The notes under the pieces are model-generated. The model was not told the origin of the DNA and did not search any database. It saw nothing but the letters and a program-made list of their open reading frames with translations. Made by a program: the position numbers and the translations under genes. Shown here piece by piece: positions 9,564 through 17,906 of a DNA stretch of 64,000 bases. Each line of letters starts with the position of its first letter. Positions within the stretch are counted from its first letter, which is position 1. Source of the DNA: Flavobacterium hydrocarbonoxydans (GTDB lineage Bacteria; Bacteroidota; Bacteroidia; Flavobacteriales; Flavobacteriaceae); assembly GCF_009789235.1 (NCBI RefSeq), contig NZ_WSTB01000003.1:413130-477129 (forward strand). Direction: 5' to 3'.

Positions 9564-10291
9564 CCGTATTAAAATGTATAGCCGTAGATGATGAACCTCT
9601 TGCATTAAAATTGGTAGAAACCTTTATTGCACAGACCCCTTTTTTACAATTATCATGCAGCTGTGACAATGCCGTAGAAGCAATGGGCTTAATACGTGAA
9701 CAGCAACCCGATGTGGTTTTTCTGGATATCAACATGCCCAATCTAACAGGCATGGAATTGGCAAGATTGCTTAATGAACAACCTGGGCCTCTACCAAAAA
9801 TTATTTTTACAACCGCATATAATCATTATGCAATTGAAGGTTATCGGGTAAATGCAGTCGATTATCTTTTGAAACCTTTTAGTTACGAAGAGTTTCTGCG
9901 TGCAGCAAATAAGGTTTTACATATATCTGAAGAATCTTCTAATCAACCTCAATCTTTTACTTTAGATGATGAATTTATCTTTTTGAAAGTCGAGTATCAA
10001 TGGGTTCGCATTTCCCTAAAAGATATTTTATACGTCGAAAGTCTAAAAGATTATGTAAAAGTTCATCTTGAAGACAATCAAAAATCTGTAATGTCGCTTA
10101 TCTCGCTTAAAGCGTTAGAAGAAAAATTGCCATCATCAAAATTTATGAGAATCAATCGTTCTTTTATTGTTCCATTAGATAAAATAAATTCGATTAGCAA
10201 AAACTCCATTTTTATTAACAAAACCGAAATAACGGTTGGCGAACAATATAAAGAAACCTTTAAAACCATCGTTGAAAAATGGTTGAAATAA
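9560..10291 (+). CDS. LytTR-family response regulator
   Basis: The product has 243 residues. An N-terminal receiver domain has acidic residues D10-D11 and phosphoacceptor D56 in VVFLDINMP, plus the KPF motif. The C-terminal LytTR DNA-binding domain (about 140-240) shows LKDILYVESLKDYVKVHL and FMRINRSFIVPLDKI. It is the partner of the upstream kinase, with coupled start and stop codons. LytTR proteins bind direct repeats in promoters; likely targets are its own operon or the divergent efflux operon. Confidence 0.95.
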   Translation: MTVLKCIAVDDEPLALKLVETFIAQTPFLQLSCSCDNAVEAMGLIREQQPDVVFLDINMPNLTGMELARLLNEQPGPLPKIIFTTAYNHYAIEGYRVNAVDYLLKPFSYEEFLRAANKVLHISEESSNQPQSFTLDDEFIFLKVEYQWVRISLKDILYVESLKDYVKVHLEDNQKSVMSLISLKALEEKLPSSKFMRINRSFIVPLDKINSISKNSIFINKTEITVGEQYKETFKTIVEKWLK

Positions 10292-10306
10292 TTTAAATAA
10301 AATTTT

Positions 10307-10600
10307 ATGGAAAAAAAATCAAATAAATACTACCTGACTTTAAGTCTAAAAGAATATGCAAATGGCGAAACTGCTCCTGCAAAAGAACTCGGAATAGAAT
10401 TTAGCAATCATGATGAAATTTTTGGTATCATAGAAAGAATAAAAGACAAAAACATTTTTGAAGATACCAATGAAGCCACTCAGTTTGTAATTGGATTGAA
10501 ATTGTTTAGCGAAATGAAATTAAAGCATCGCAATAATCCTCTTTTTGATGAATTAAACGAAGTCTTTCCTGTCTTTATGAAAAAGCTAAAAAGTTTATAA
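10307..10600 (+). CDS. DUF3861-like small protein
   Basis: This is a small soluble protein of 97 residues starting MEKKSNKYYLTLSLKEYANG. The pattern, with an opening strand (KYYLTLSLKEY) and a closing helix (LFDELNEVFPVFMKKLK), matches the DUF3861 family as I remember it. The function is unknown. It starts 15 bases after the LytTR regulator, so it is probably co-transcribed, and it ends at the bidirectional terminator at 10601-10633. Confidence 0.75.
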   Translation: MEKKSNKYYLTLSLKEYANGETAPAKELGIEFSNHDEIFGIIERIKDKNIFEDTNEATQFVIGLKLFSEMKLKHRNNPLFDELNEVFPVFMKKLKSL

Positions 10601-10633
10601 AAAAAGCCGATTTGAAAGTTCAAATCGGCTTTT
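10601..10633. terminator. Bidirectional intrinsic terminator
   Basis: AAAAGCCGATTTGAA and TTCAAATCGGCTTTT form a near-perfect hairpin with a two-base loop, with A-runs and T-runs on both sides. It sits between the convergent DUF3861 gene (+) and argH (-), and probably ends the whole arginine operon. Confidence 0.9.
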
Positions 10634-10651
10634 CTGTAAAATATAAAATCT

Positions 10652-11932
10652 TTAAAAAGCAGCTTTCATTTTATCTTTTATCGCATCCAGACACAAATTA
10701 TTGATACTTCCTTCATGCGTGTGTTTGGTTTCTTTTGGAGATTGGTACGTTCCAGCTTCCAATTGTTCTGCAACGGCTTTGTAAGCGTCTCTAAATGGCA
10801 TTCCAGCCACAACCATTTCGTTTAAAGTGTCAACCGTAAACAGGTAATCGTATTTTTTATCTTTTAAAATATTCTCTTTTACCGTAATATCTTTTACAGA
10901 GAAAATCGCAATGTCCAGACAGGCTTTCAGGTTTTGAAGCGCTGGAAACAAACCTTCTTTTAATAATTGTAAATCTCTGTGATAACCGCTTGGGAGATTA
11001 TTTGTAATTAAAGTGATTTCGTAAGGAAGTGCCTGAATCTTATTGCATTTTCCGCGAATTAATTCGAAAACATCAGGGTTTTTTTTATGGGGCATAATGC
11101 TCGAACCTGTTGTAAGATGCGCCGGCAAACTGATAAAATCAAAGTTCTGACTCATATACAAACAAACGTCCATTGCGAATTTCGACAAGGTAGCCGCAAC
11201 ACCACTCATGGCAAAAGCTACGGTTTTTTCTGCTTTCCCACGACTCATTTGTGCTGCTACAGCATTGAATTTTAAGGTTTCGAAACCTAATTCCTGCGTT
11301 GTAAATGTTCTATTAATCGGGAATGAACTTCCGTAACCTGCTGCAGAACCCAACGGATTTTGGTCTACAATTTTAGAAGCTGCGTTTAACATCGTTACAT
11401 CGTCAATCAAACTTTCGGCGTAAGCAGAAAACCACATTCCGAATGATGATGGCATGGCGATTTGCAAATGCGTATATCCTGGCAATAACACATTTTGATG
11501 CTTTTCTGCCGATTCCATTAACAAGTCAAACAATGTTTTTACCTGTTCTTTTAACGCTTTTAATTCGTCTTTAAGATACAAATGAACATCTACTAAAACC
11601 TGGTCATTACGAGAACGCGCTGTGTGGATTTTTTTTCCGGCATCGCCGAGTTTTACGGTCAGTAAATATTCAATTTTCGAATGAACATCTTCAAAACTGT
11701 CTTCGATTTCGAAATTTCCTATCACAATGTCAGCAATAATTTCGTTCAGCGCGTCAACCAAAGAAGTTGTTTCTTTCTGAGTTAACAACCCAATTTGTCC
11801 CAACATTTTTGCGTGAGCGATTGAACCTAAAGCATCGTATTTTGCCAAAACCAAATCCAATTCACGATCGTTTCCAACCGTAAAATGTTCGATTTGTTTG
11901 TCTGTTGCAATTCCTTTTTCCCAAAGTTTCAT
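10652..11932 (-). CDS. argH: Argininosuccinate lyase
   Basis: ArgH splits argininosuccinate into arginine and fumarate, the last step of arginine synthesis, in the cytosol. The product has 426 residues. The fumarase/ASL superfamily signature with the catalytic serine loop is GSSIMPHKKNPD, and the second conserved region is HTARSRNDQ; PGYTHLQ is also present. It is the last gene of the operon, ending at the terminator at 10601-10633. The 118-base gap to argE contains an AATTCGTGAATTCGTGGC-type repeat. Confidence 0.97.
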   Translation of the reverse strand: MKLWEKGIATDKQIEHFTVGNDRELDLVLAKYDALGSIAHAKMLGQIGLLTQKETTSLVDALNEIIADIVIGNFEIEDSFEDVHSKIEYLLTVKLGDAGKKIHTARSRNDQVLVDVHLYLKDELKALKEQVKTLFDLLMESAEKHQNVLLPGYTHLQIAMPSSFGMWFSAYAESLIDDVTMLNAASKIVDQNPLGSAAGYGSSFPINRTFTTQELGFETLKFNAVAAQMSRGKAEKTVAFAMSGVAATLSKFAMDVCLYMSQNFDFISLPAHLTTGSSIMPHKKNPDVFELIRGKCNKIQALPYEITLITNNLPSGYHRDLQLLKEGLFPALQNLKACLDIAIFSVKDITVKENILKDKKYDYLFTVDTLNEMVVAGMPFRDAYKAVAEQLEAGTYQSPKETKHTHEGSINNLCLDAIKDKMKAAF

Positions 11933-11954
11933 AGCTTATATTTTTTATTGACAC

Positions 11955-12040
11955 GACTCGAGCGCAAGCGAACTGGCGAAGCAATTCACAAATTATTTTT
12001 TATATTCTTTGAAAATATAAATTCGTGAATTCGTGGCGGT
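11955..12040. repeat. Dispersed repeat between argE and argH
   Basis: The gap holds GCGCAAGCGAACTGGCGAAG followed by AATTCACAAATT and, about 25 bases on, AATTCGTGAATTCGTGGC. The second part closely resembles one arm of the hairpin at 32175-32212. No gene fits here. Confidence 0.5.
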
Positions 12041-12050
12041 TTTTCTTTTC

Positions 12051-13121
12051 TTATAATTTAAAGAAATCGGTTAGTATTTTTATATACAAATCTACTCCTT
12101 CTTCGATTTCGTTGATGTAAATAAATTCATCTGCCGAGTGTGACCGCAGGGTTTCGCCTGGTCCTAATTTTAACGATTGACAGCTTAAAACCGATTGATC
12201 AGATAGCGTTGGCGAACCATAAGTTGTTCTTCCTAAAGCAATTCCGGCTTGTACCAAACCGTGTGCAATAGGGATTGACGAAGCATTTAAGTGCATTGAT
12301 CTTGGCGCAACTTCGGCATTTACATTGGCTTTTACAGTTTCCAGAATTTCTGTATTTGTGTAACAATCGTTTACACGAATGTCAATTACCAAATCGGTTT
12401 CTGATGGCACCACATTATGCTGTTTTCCTGCACTGATTTGCGTTACGGTCATTTTTACAGGACCTAAAACCTCAGAAATTTTATCGAATTTATAGTTTTT
12501 AAACCATTCCATTACCGGAATTGATTTGTAAATTGAATTATCATCGTTTTGATGCGCAGCGTGACTCGCGGTTCCTTTTACTTTTACATCCAGAACCAAC
12601 AAACCTTTTTCTGCCACAGCCAATTGCATTAGAGTTGGTTCTCCAACAATCGCGCAATCCAGTTCCGGTAAATGTTTTAAAACACTGTTTAAACCGTTTT
12701 TTCCGCTGCTTTCTTCTTCGGCGGAAGCCACAATTACAATATTATGAGATAAGTTTTGATTCTCATAAAAGTGAACAAAAGTAGCCAGTAACGAAACCAA
12801 ACATCCTCCCGCATCATTACTCCCTAAACCGAATAGCTTACCGTCTTTTTCGATGGCTTTAAATGGATCATTGGTGTACGCCTGATTAGGTTTTACGGTG
12901 TCGTGGTGCGAATTCAGTAAAAGTGTTGGTTTGCTTTGGTCAAAATATTTATTGAACGCCCAAACATTATTATTTTCTCTTTTGAAAGGAATTTCGTTTT
13001 GATTGAACCAATTTTCGATCAGAAGTGCTGTTTGATCTTCTTCGCTTGAAAATGAAGGTGTTTCAATCAGATTTTTTAACAATGTAATGGCCTCTTGGGT
13101 AAGCGTTTCTATGTTTTTCAT
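12051..13121 (-). CDS. argE: M20 peptidase, probable N-acyl-ornithine/citrulline deacylase
   Basis: The product has 356 residues and belongs to the M20 zinc hydrolases (ArgE/DapE). Metal-binding motifs are present: NSHHDTVKP, LGSNDAGGCL, the acidic triplet EEES and VGEPT. In Bacteroidota the transcarbamylase acts on an N-acylated ornithine, so this enzyme probably removes the acyl group from N-acylcitrulline. Since the partner transcarbamylase looks succinyl-specific, its substrate may be N-succinylcitrulline. It lies between argB and argH. The exact acyl group is inferred, not visible in this protein. Confidence 0.9.
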   Translation of the reverse strand: MKNIETLTQEAITLLKNLIETPSFSSEEDQTALLIENWFNQNEIPFKRENNNVWAFNKYFDQSKPTLLLNSHHDTVKPNQAYTNDPFKAIEKDGKLFGLGSNDAGGCLVSLLATFVHFYENQNLSHNIVIVASAEEESSGKNGLNSVLKHLPELDCAIVGEPTLMQLAVAEKGLLVLDVKVKGTASHAAHQNDDNSIYKSIPVMEWFKNYKFDKISEVLGPVKMTVTQISAGKQHNVVPSETDLVIDIRVNDCYTNTEILETVKANVNAEVAPRSMHLNASSIPIAHGLVQAGIALGRTTYGSPTLSDQSVLSCQSLKLGPGETLRSHSADEFIYINEIEEGVDLYIKILTDFFKL

Positions 13122-13256
13122 TTTGTTTGGTTCTCTGCCACGAAGGCGCTAAGTCACAAAGTTTACTTTTCTACTTATGGGAACTTTGTGTAAAGTTTAA
13201 TTTGCGCAAATTTCTTAAAATAATATTTAAAAGACTTGGGCAATTTTGTTTTTTTT

Positions 13257-13316
13257 GCCACAGATTAAAAGAATTTTCACAGATTTTTTAATCTTTTTAA
13301 TCCTTTAATCTGTGGC
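13257..13316. repeat. Hairpin repeat between argB and argE
   Basis: GCCACAGATTAAA (13257-13269) is exactly complementary to TTTAATCTGTGGC (13304-13316), with TTCACAGATTTTTT inside. Just beyond, at 13136-13165, is GCCACGAAGGCGCTAAGTC, another word typical of dispersed flavobacterial repeats. The 204-base gap has no gene. Confidence 0.75.
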
Positions 13317-13325
13317 TATACTCTT

Positions 13326-14099
13326 TTACAACGTAATGGTTGTATGCGAAATATCTGGATTTTGCAGCATGCTATGGTGCGCAATTTTAATCTTTTGAAC
13401 ACCTCTTGACAAACTATTAAAACAATTATCCAGTTTTGGAATCATGCCAGAATGAATCACTTTTTGTTCTTTTAACTCTTTGTATAAAACTTCATTTATT
13501 TCTGTAATTACTGAAGAATCGTCTTCTGAATCTTGCAAGACGCCTTGTTTTTCGAAGCAATACGTTAGCGTAACATCAAATACTTCTGATAAGGCAATCG
13601 CTAATTCACTCGCAATCGTATCGGCATTGGTGTTCAATAACTGACCGTTTTTATCGTGAGTAATGGCGCAAAAAACAGGAACAATTCCGTTTTCTAACAA
13701 GGTTTTTAATAAAGTTGTATTGACTTGCTTAACATCGCCTACAAAACCATAATCGATTGTGGGGTGATTTCGTTTTGTTGACTGAATCAAATTCCCGTCA
13801 GCTCCCGAAAAACCAATTGCATTGTTGTCTTTTGACTGCAATTTTGCAACAATCTCTTTATTTATTTGACCTGCATAAATCATCACCACAACGTCAAGCA
13901 TTGCAGCATCGGTAATTCGGCGGCCTTCTATCATTTGTGGAACCAAACCAATACTTTCTGCCATTTTTGTAGCTGATTTTCCTCCACCGTGAACAAGAAA
14001 TTTGTTTCCTTCGATTTTAGAAAAATCGGTTAAAAACTTTTCTAATTCTACTGGATTATCGATTATATTTCCGCCAATTTTTATTACTTGTACATTCAT
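13326..14099 (-). CDS. argB: Acetylglutamate kinase (N-acylglutamate kinase)
   Basis: ArgB phosphorylates N-acylglutamate, the second step of arginine synthesis. The product has 257 residues, with the amino-acid-kinase motifs KIGGNIID at the N-terminus, VHGGGKSATKMAE and NTNADTIASELA. The length matches short ArgB proteins without a feedback-binding N-terminal helix, so arginine inhibition through that helix is unlikely. If the pathway is succinylated, the substrate would be N-succinylglutamate. Flanking gaps contain repeats at 13257-13316 and 14105-14190. Confidence 0.95.
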   Translation of the reverse strand: MNVQVIKIGGNIIDNPVELEKFLTDFSKIEGNKFLVHGGGKSATKMAESIGLVPQMIEGRRITDAAMLDVVVMIYAGQINKEIVAKLQSKDNNAIGFSGADGNLIQSTKRNHPTIDYGFVGDVKQVNTTLLKTLLENGIVPVFCAITHDKNGQLLNTNADTIASELAIALSEVFDVTLTYCFEKQGVLQDSEDDSSVITEINEVLYKELKEQKVIHSGMIPKLDNCFNSLSRGVQKIKIAHHSMLQNPDISHTTITL

Positions 14100-14104
14100 T
14101 TTCT

Positions 14105-14190
14105 TTAAGTTGTTAAGCTACTAAGTTGCTAAGTTGCTAAGTTTTTTTTCTAATTTCTTAGAAACTTAGAGTCTTAGAACCTTAGTTACT
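14105..14190. repeat. Short tandem/inverted repeats between argF' and argB
   Basis: AAGTTGCTAAG-like words are repeated in tandem (GTTAAGCTACTAAGTTGCTAAGTTGC, given here only as the core word CTAAGTTG). They are followed by inverted versions (CTTAGAAACTTAGAGTCTTAG). The halves can pair into a long imperfect hairpin with a T-rich loop. Confidence 0.65.
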
Positions 14191-14194
14191 TTAG

Positions 14195-15142
14195 TTACAA
14201 TTTCTTCAAAATCTTTTGCAACACCAATTGTGCCGAGTACGTTCTGTTATTTGCCTGCTCAATTACAATTGAATTTTCACTATCAATCACTTCGTCACTG
14301 ACAATTACATTACGACGAACTGGCAAGCAGTGCATGAATTTTCCTTTATTGGTTAATGCCATTTTTTCGGCTGTAACCGTCCAATTTGAATCTGAATTGG
14401 TTACTTTTCCGTAATCGTTAAAGTTACTCCAGTTTTTTACGTAAACAAAATCGGCATTTTCAAACGCTTTGTTTTGGTCGTATTCAATTTGTGAATCTTT
14501 AGTAATTTCCGGACTCAATTCATAACCTTCAGGGTGTGTGATTACAAAATCCATGTTTTTCTGCATTTGCATCATTTCTACGAAAGAATTGGCAACAGCC
14601 TGAGGCAAAGCTTTTGGATGTGGCGCCCACGAAAGAACCACTTTTGGTCTGTGTTTCGTTTTGTGCTCTTCCATCGTAATCGCATCTGCCAAAGATTGTA
14701 ACGGATGACGAACTGCACTTTCCATATTTACGATTGGAACGGTTGCGTGTTTCAAAAAGCCTGAAATTACTGTTTCAGCATAATCTTTTTCTTTGTTTTC
14801 CAAACCTGCAAAAGCACGGATTGCGATGATATCACAATATTGTGAAACCACTTCTGCTGCTTCCTTAATATGCTCTGAAGCACCAGAGTTCATTACAGCT
14901 CCGTCTTCGAACTCTAACGTCCATCCTTCGTTGGTAAAATTCATTACCATCACATTCATCCCTAAGTTTAAAGCCGCTTTTTGAGTACTCAAACGCGTTC
15001 TTAAACTTGGATTGAAGAATAACATCCCTAAGGTTTTATTCTTTCCTAAGTCTTGATTTTTAAGTGGGTTCTTCTTGATTTTTAACGCACTTTTTACCCA
15101 TTTTGATAATGAGTTGATATCTTGTATTGAAATATAATTCAT
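14195..15142 (-). CDS. argF': N-acylornithine carbamoyltransferase, probably N-succinylornithine-specific
   Basis: The product has 315 residues. It carbamoylates N-acylornithine to N-acylcitrulline. The carbamoyl-phosphate motif is FFNPSLRTR (residues 42-50; family form PSLRTR rather than PSTRTR), and the ornithine-side motif is HCLPVRR (271-277). In published work on this family, the residue before the EH pair is Glu in acetyl-specific enzymes (Xanthomonas) and Pro in the succinyl-specific Bacteroides enzyme. Here it is Ser89 (GASEHI), and as I recall small-residue replacements gave succinyl specificity. It lies between argB and the GxxExxY gene. Confidence 0.93.
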   Translation of the reverse strand: MNYISIQDINSLSKWVKSALKIKKNPLKNQDLGKNKTLGMLFFNPSLRTRLSTQKAALNLGMNVMVMNFTNEGWTLEFEDGAVMNSGASEHIKEAAEVVSQYCDIIAIRAFAGLENKEKDYAETVISGFLKHATVPIVNMESAVRHPLQSLADAITMEEHKTKHRPKVVLSWAPHPKALPQAVANSFVEMMQMQKNMDFVITHPEGYELSPEITKDSQIEYDQNKAFENADFVYVKNWSNFNDYGKVTNSDSNWTVTAEKMALTNKGKFMHCLPVRRNVIVSDEVIDSENSIVIEQANNRTYSAQLVLQKILKKL

Positions 15143-15180
15143 TCTTTTTTGTATTGTGTTTTTTAGACGCGGATAAAACT

Positions 15181-15211
15181 GATTCGCTATCGCGAAGACG
15201 CGGATAAAAAC
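15181..15211 (+). repeat. Left arm of 31-base inverted repeat around the GxxExxY gene
   Basis: This arm starts GATTCGCTATCGCGAAGACG and is an exact reverse complement of 15636-15666. Each arm contains a small hairpin (TTCGC-GATA-GCGAA). Outside the arms a weaker match continues (GACGCGGAT followed by six variable bases). Together the arms frame a unit of 486 bases holding one gene. Confidence 0.9.
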
Positions 15212-15229
15212 TGATTTTTTTCTTTCTTT

Positions 15230-15625
15230 CTATTTTCTTATTTTTCTGCTATTTTCAAAAATTTTCCGTTTAAATTCTGGTTTTGTTCCAAAGTTTAAAA
15301 GTAAACCAACTTCACAATCTGTTCCTTTTAAATAATTCAAAATTTGATTTTCGAATTCTTCAACTATACAAGTTGCCGCTTTTAATTCCAAAATTATTAA
15401 ATCTTCCACAATCAAATCGGCATAATAATCTCCAACTTCCATTCCTTTATAATAAACTTTAATTTTCTTTTGAGCTTCGACTTTATAACCTTTATTTTTT
15501 AGCTCAAAATACATTGAATTCTGGTAAACTCTTTCTAGAAATCCATGTCCTAATTCATTATAAACTTCATAAAAAGTCTTTATAATGATATCTGTCAAAT
15601 CTTTATATAATAAACTCATATACAA
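15230..15625 (-). CDS. GxxExxY family protein
   Basis: The product has 131 residues. The name-giving motif is GFLERVY, inside ELGHGFLERVYQNSM. Further on are YYADLIVEDLIILELKA, whose D...ELK pattern resembles a PD-(D/E)XK nuclease core, and NFGTKPEFKRKIF, the usual family ending. The function is not established. The gene sits between argF' and proB, where it has no metabolic reason to be, and is framed by perfect 31-base inverted repeats, so it probably entered the operon as a unit. ATG codons 1 and 3 are both possible starts. Confidence 0.9.
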   Translation of the reverse strand: MYMSLLYKDLTDIIIKTFYEVYNELGHGFLERVYQNSMYFELKNKGYKVEAQKKIKVYYKGMEVGDYYADLIVEDLIILELKAATCIVEEFENQILNYLKGTDCEVGLLLNFGTKPEFKRKIFENSRKIRK

Positions 15626-15635
15626 ATAAAAATTC

Positions 15636-15666
15636 GTTTTTATCCGCGTCTTCGCGATAGCGAATC
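15636..15666 (-). repeat. Right arm of 31-base inverted repeat around the GxxExxY gene
   Basis: This is the exact reverse complement of 15181-15211. It lies 10 bases before the start of the GxxExxY frame and 19 bases after the end of proB. The sequence outside (CATCCGCGTC) echoes the repeat core. Confidence 0.9.
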
Positions 15667-15685
15667 CGTCTCATCCGCGTCAAAA

Positions 15686-16447
15686 TTAAACGATCTTTGT
15701 GAACGCAATTTCGTTTTGCAAAGCTTTCAAAATAAAATTATCTCCTAAGCCGTTGATAATCCAGGTTTCGATATTGGCTGCTTTTGCAATTGCTGCCGCT
15801 TCTATTTTTGACTGCATTCCTCCTGTTCCGTGTGATGATTTTGACTCTCCGATTTCTTTTTCTAAAAGTTTCAAATCATTTACCAAAGCTATCGTTTCTG
15901 GAATTTCATTGTTGATAGAAGCTTTGGTGTAAATTCCGTTGGTGTTTGTCGCAATGATTAAAATATCAACATTTAATAAAACGGCCGCCAATGCTGCCAA
16001 CTTATCGTTATCTCCAAACTGAATCTCATCCGTGGCAACAGTATCATTTTCATTAATAATCGGAATATAATTGTTCTCTACCAAAACGTTTATCGTATTG
16101 ACAATATTCACTTTCGATTGTTCTTTTTCAAAATCCGAATACGACAATAAACATTGCGAAGTCAATAATCCTAAATCACTGAAATTCTCATGGAAAATCC
16201 GCATTAAATGTGGCTGACCAATCGAAGCCAAAGCTTGCTTTAAAGCTATTTCTTTGCCTTTACTTTCGAGTTTTACAAATTGTTTTGCGGCTGCAATTGC
16301 TCCAGAACTTACGATTACAAATTCGTACTCTTTATTTAAAGCGGCAATCTGCATTCCTAAATCTTCAATTTTTCCCCGCGAAATATGATTGGTTTCCTTG
16401 GTTAAGGTATTACTTCCTATTTTTAATAAAATCCTTTTTTTACTCAT
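15686..16447 (-). CDS. proB: Glutamate 5-kinase, short form without PUA domain
   Basis: ProB phosphorylates glutamate for proline synthesis. The product has 253 residues from the start MSKKRILLKIGSNTLTKE. Motifs are KIGSNTL, VSSGAIAAAKQ, INENDTVATDEIQFGDND and SSHGTGGMQSKIEAA. The C-terminal PUA domain of the E. coli enzyme is absent. An open frame extends 61 codons further upstream, but that stretch contains a TCCCGATAGCTATCGGGA palindrome and repeat words, so it is intergenic. It lies next to proA, and both are embedded in the arginine operon; the two pathways share glutamate. Confidence 0.94.
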   Translation of the reverse strand: MSKKRILLKIGSNTLTKETNHISRGKIEDLGMQIAALNKEYEFVIVSSGAIAAAKQFVKLESKGKEIALKQALASIGQPHLMRIFHENFSDLGLLTSQCLLSYSDFEKEQSKVNIVNTINVLVENNYIPIINENDTVATDEIQFGDNDKLAALAAVLLNVDILIIATNTNGIYTKASINNEIPETIALVNDLKLLEKEIGESKSSHGTGGMQSKIEAAAIAKAANIETWIINGLGDNFILKALQNEIAFTKIV

Positions 16448-16547
16448 TTTGTTTTGGTTTTGCCATGAAGACTCGAAGACACTAAGTTTCTTTATACCGT
16501 AAAGGGCGCAACGTTTTTTTTTATATTCTTTGTGTTTACAAACGCAA

Positions 16548-16565
16548 TCCCGATAGCTATCGGGA
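16548..16565. repeat. Palindrome TCCCGATAGCTATCGGGA, copy 1
   Basis: A perfect 18-base palindrome in the proA-proB gap. Identical copies occur at 16653-16670 and 37318-37335. It is a dispersed intergenic palindrome; the function is unknown, possibly an RNA hairpin or a protein site. Confidence 0.9.
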
Positions 16566-16652
16566 CGCAAAGCTTTATCTTTAAATAAATTCCAACTTTT
16601 AAATTCCAAATTCCAATAATCAGAAATCAAAAATCGTTAATCATCAATCTAA

Positions 16653-16670
16653 TCCCGATAGCTATCGGGA
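16653..16670. repeat. Palindrome TCCCGATAGCTATCGGGA, copy 2
   Basis: This is the second copy in the same gap, 87 bases from the first. Its flanks (AATCTAA before, CTAAAATCTA after) are nearly the same as those of the copy at 37318, so the mobile or repeated unit is longer than the palindrome. Confidence 0.9.
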
Positions 16671-16683
16671 CTAAAATCTAAAA

Positions 16684-17877
16684 TCACCTAACCTGCCCTT
16701 CTCCGTAAACGTACCATTTATTGGTCACCAAATGCTGTAATCCAATTGGTCCTCTTTGGTGTAATTTGTCGGTGCTTATAGCTAATTCTCCGCCTAAACC
16801 AAATTGTCCTCCGTCTGTAAAACGGGTTGACGCATTTTGGTAAACAGCCGCAGCATCAACCGCTTCCATAAATTCCTGTGCAATTTTATTATCTTTTGTG
16901 ATAATCGAAGCCGAATGTCCGCCGCAATATTTGTTTATTTTTTCGATTGCATGTTCTTCAGAATCAATCGTTCCAATTACAATTTTATAATCTAAAAACT
17001 CTTCGTACCAGATATCTTCGTTTTGAAGTGTTTCGGTGTTTTCGAAATTCTCCAAAGATTTATCAACTATAACTTCTACATTAGATTCGACCAAAGTTTC
17101 GATTAAAATAGCTGCGAAACCTTCAAAATTAGGCAATTTAGAATCTATTAAGACTTTATCTACAGCATTACAAGCCGAAATTTTTGATGTTTTGGCATTC
17201 AAAATAACTTTCAAAGCTAGATCAGTATCAGCATCTTTATGAACGTACACGAAATTATTTCCGCGACCACTAACAATTACCGGACAAGTGGCGTGTTGTT
17301 TGACAAATTCAATTAGTTTTTCTCCGCCTCTTGGTACGATTAAATCTACTTTTTGGGTTGGTTTTTCTAAAAAAGCTTGCGTTTCAATTCGATTATAATT
17401 CAGATACTCCACCCAATCTTTCGAAACTCCGTTTTCTTCTAAAGCCTGATGCCATAAATCGACAATTTTCAAATTTGATTGTAAAGATTCTTTTCCTCCT
17501 TTTAATAAAATTTTATTTCCGGATTTAAAAGCAATTCCACCAGCTTCAATCGTAACATCCGGGCGAGATTCGTAAATAATCAATATCGTTCCGAATGCTG
17601 CCGTTTTATTAATAACTTTTATTCCATTATCATGAACAAAATGAAAACGCTCTACTCCAACAGGATCTTCTTGTGAAGCTAGTTGGTTTAATGACAAAAT
17701 CATCGCGTCAACCTTTTTATCATCTACTTTCAGGCGTTCTTCCATCGCTAAATCAGAACCATTGTAAGCTGCTAAATCTTGCTTATTAATTTCAATAATC
17801 TGACTCCGCTCCTGCTCAACCAGTTTTGCCATAGCGCGCAAAACCAGATTTCGTTTTTCAATTGATAATGGATTCAT
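16684..17877 (-). CDS. proA: Glutamate-5-semialdehyde dehydrogenase
   Basis: ProA reduces glutamyl phosphate to glutamate semialdehyde in proline synthesis. The product has 397 residues in the aldehyde dehydrogenase fold. The catalytic cysteine is in SACNAVDKVL; IYESRPDVTIEAGG, FKSGNKILLKGGKE and QRGPIGLQHLVT are typical ProA sequences. It is the step after ProB and lies directly upstream of it on the transcript. No truncation is seen. Confidence 0.96.
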   Translation of the reverse strand: MNPLSIEKRNLVLRAMAKLVEQERSQIIEINKQDLAAYNGSDLAMEERLKVDDKKVDAMILSLNQLASQEDPVGVERFHFVHDNGIKVINKTAAFGTILIIYESRPDVTIEAGGIAFKSGNKILLKGGKESLQSNLKIVDLWHQALEENGVSKDWVEYLNYNRIETQAFLEKPTQKVDLIVPRGGEKLIEFVKQHATCPVIVSGRGNNFVYVHKDADTDLALKVILNAKTSKISACNAVDKVLIDSKLPNFEGFAAILIETLVESNVEVIVDKSLENFENTETLQNEDIWYEEFLDYKIVIGTIDSEEHAIEKINKYCGGHSASIITKDNKIAQEFMEAVDAAAVYQNASTRFTDGGQFGLGGELAISTDKLHQRGPIGLQHLVTNKWYVYGEGQVR

Positions 17878-17906
17878 AATTTATAGTTGGTTGGTTTTTT
17901 GGTTGT

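Noticed and set aside
16448..16630. N-terminal extension of the proB frame
   Set aside because: It covers a dispersed palindrome and repeat words; the kinase motif KIGSNTL normally lies within the first ten to fifteen residues.
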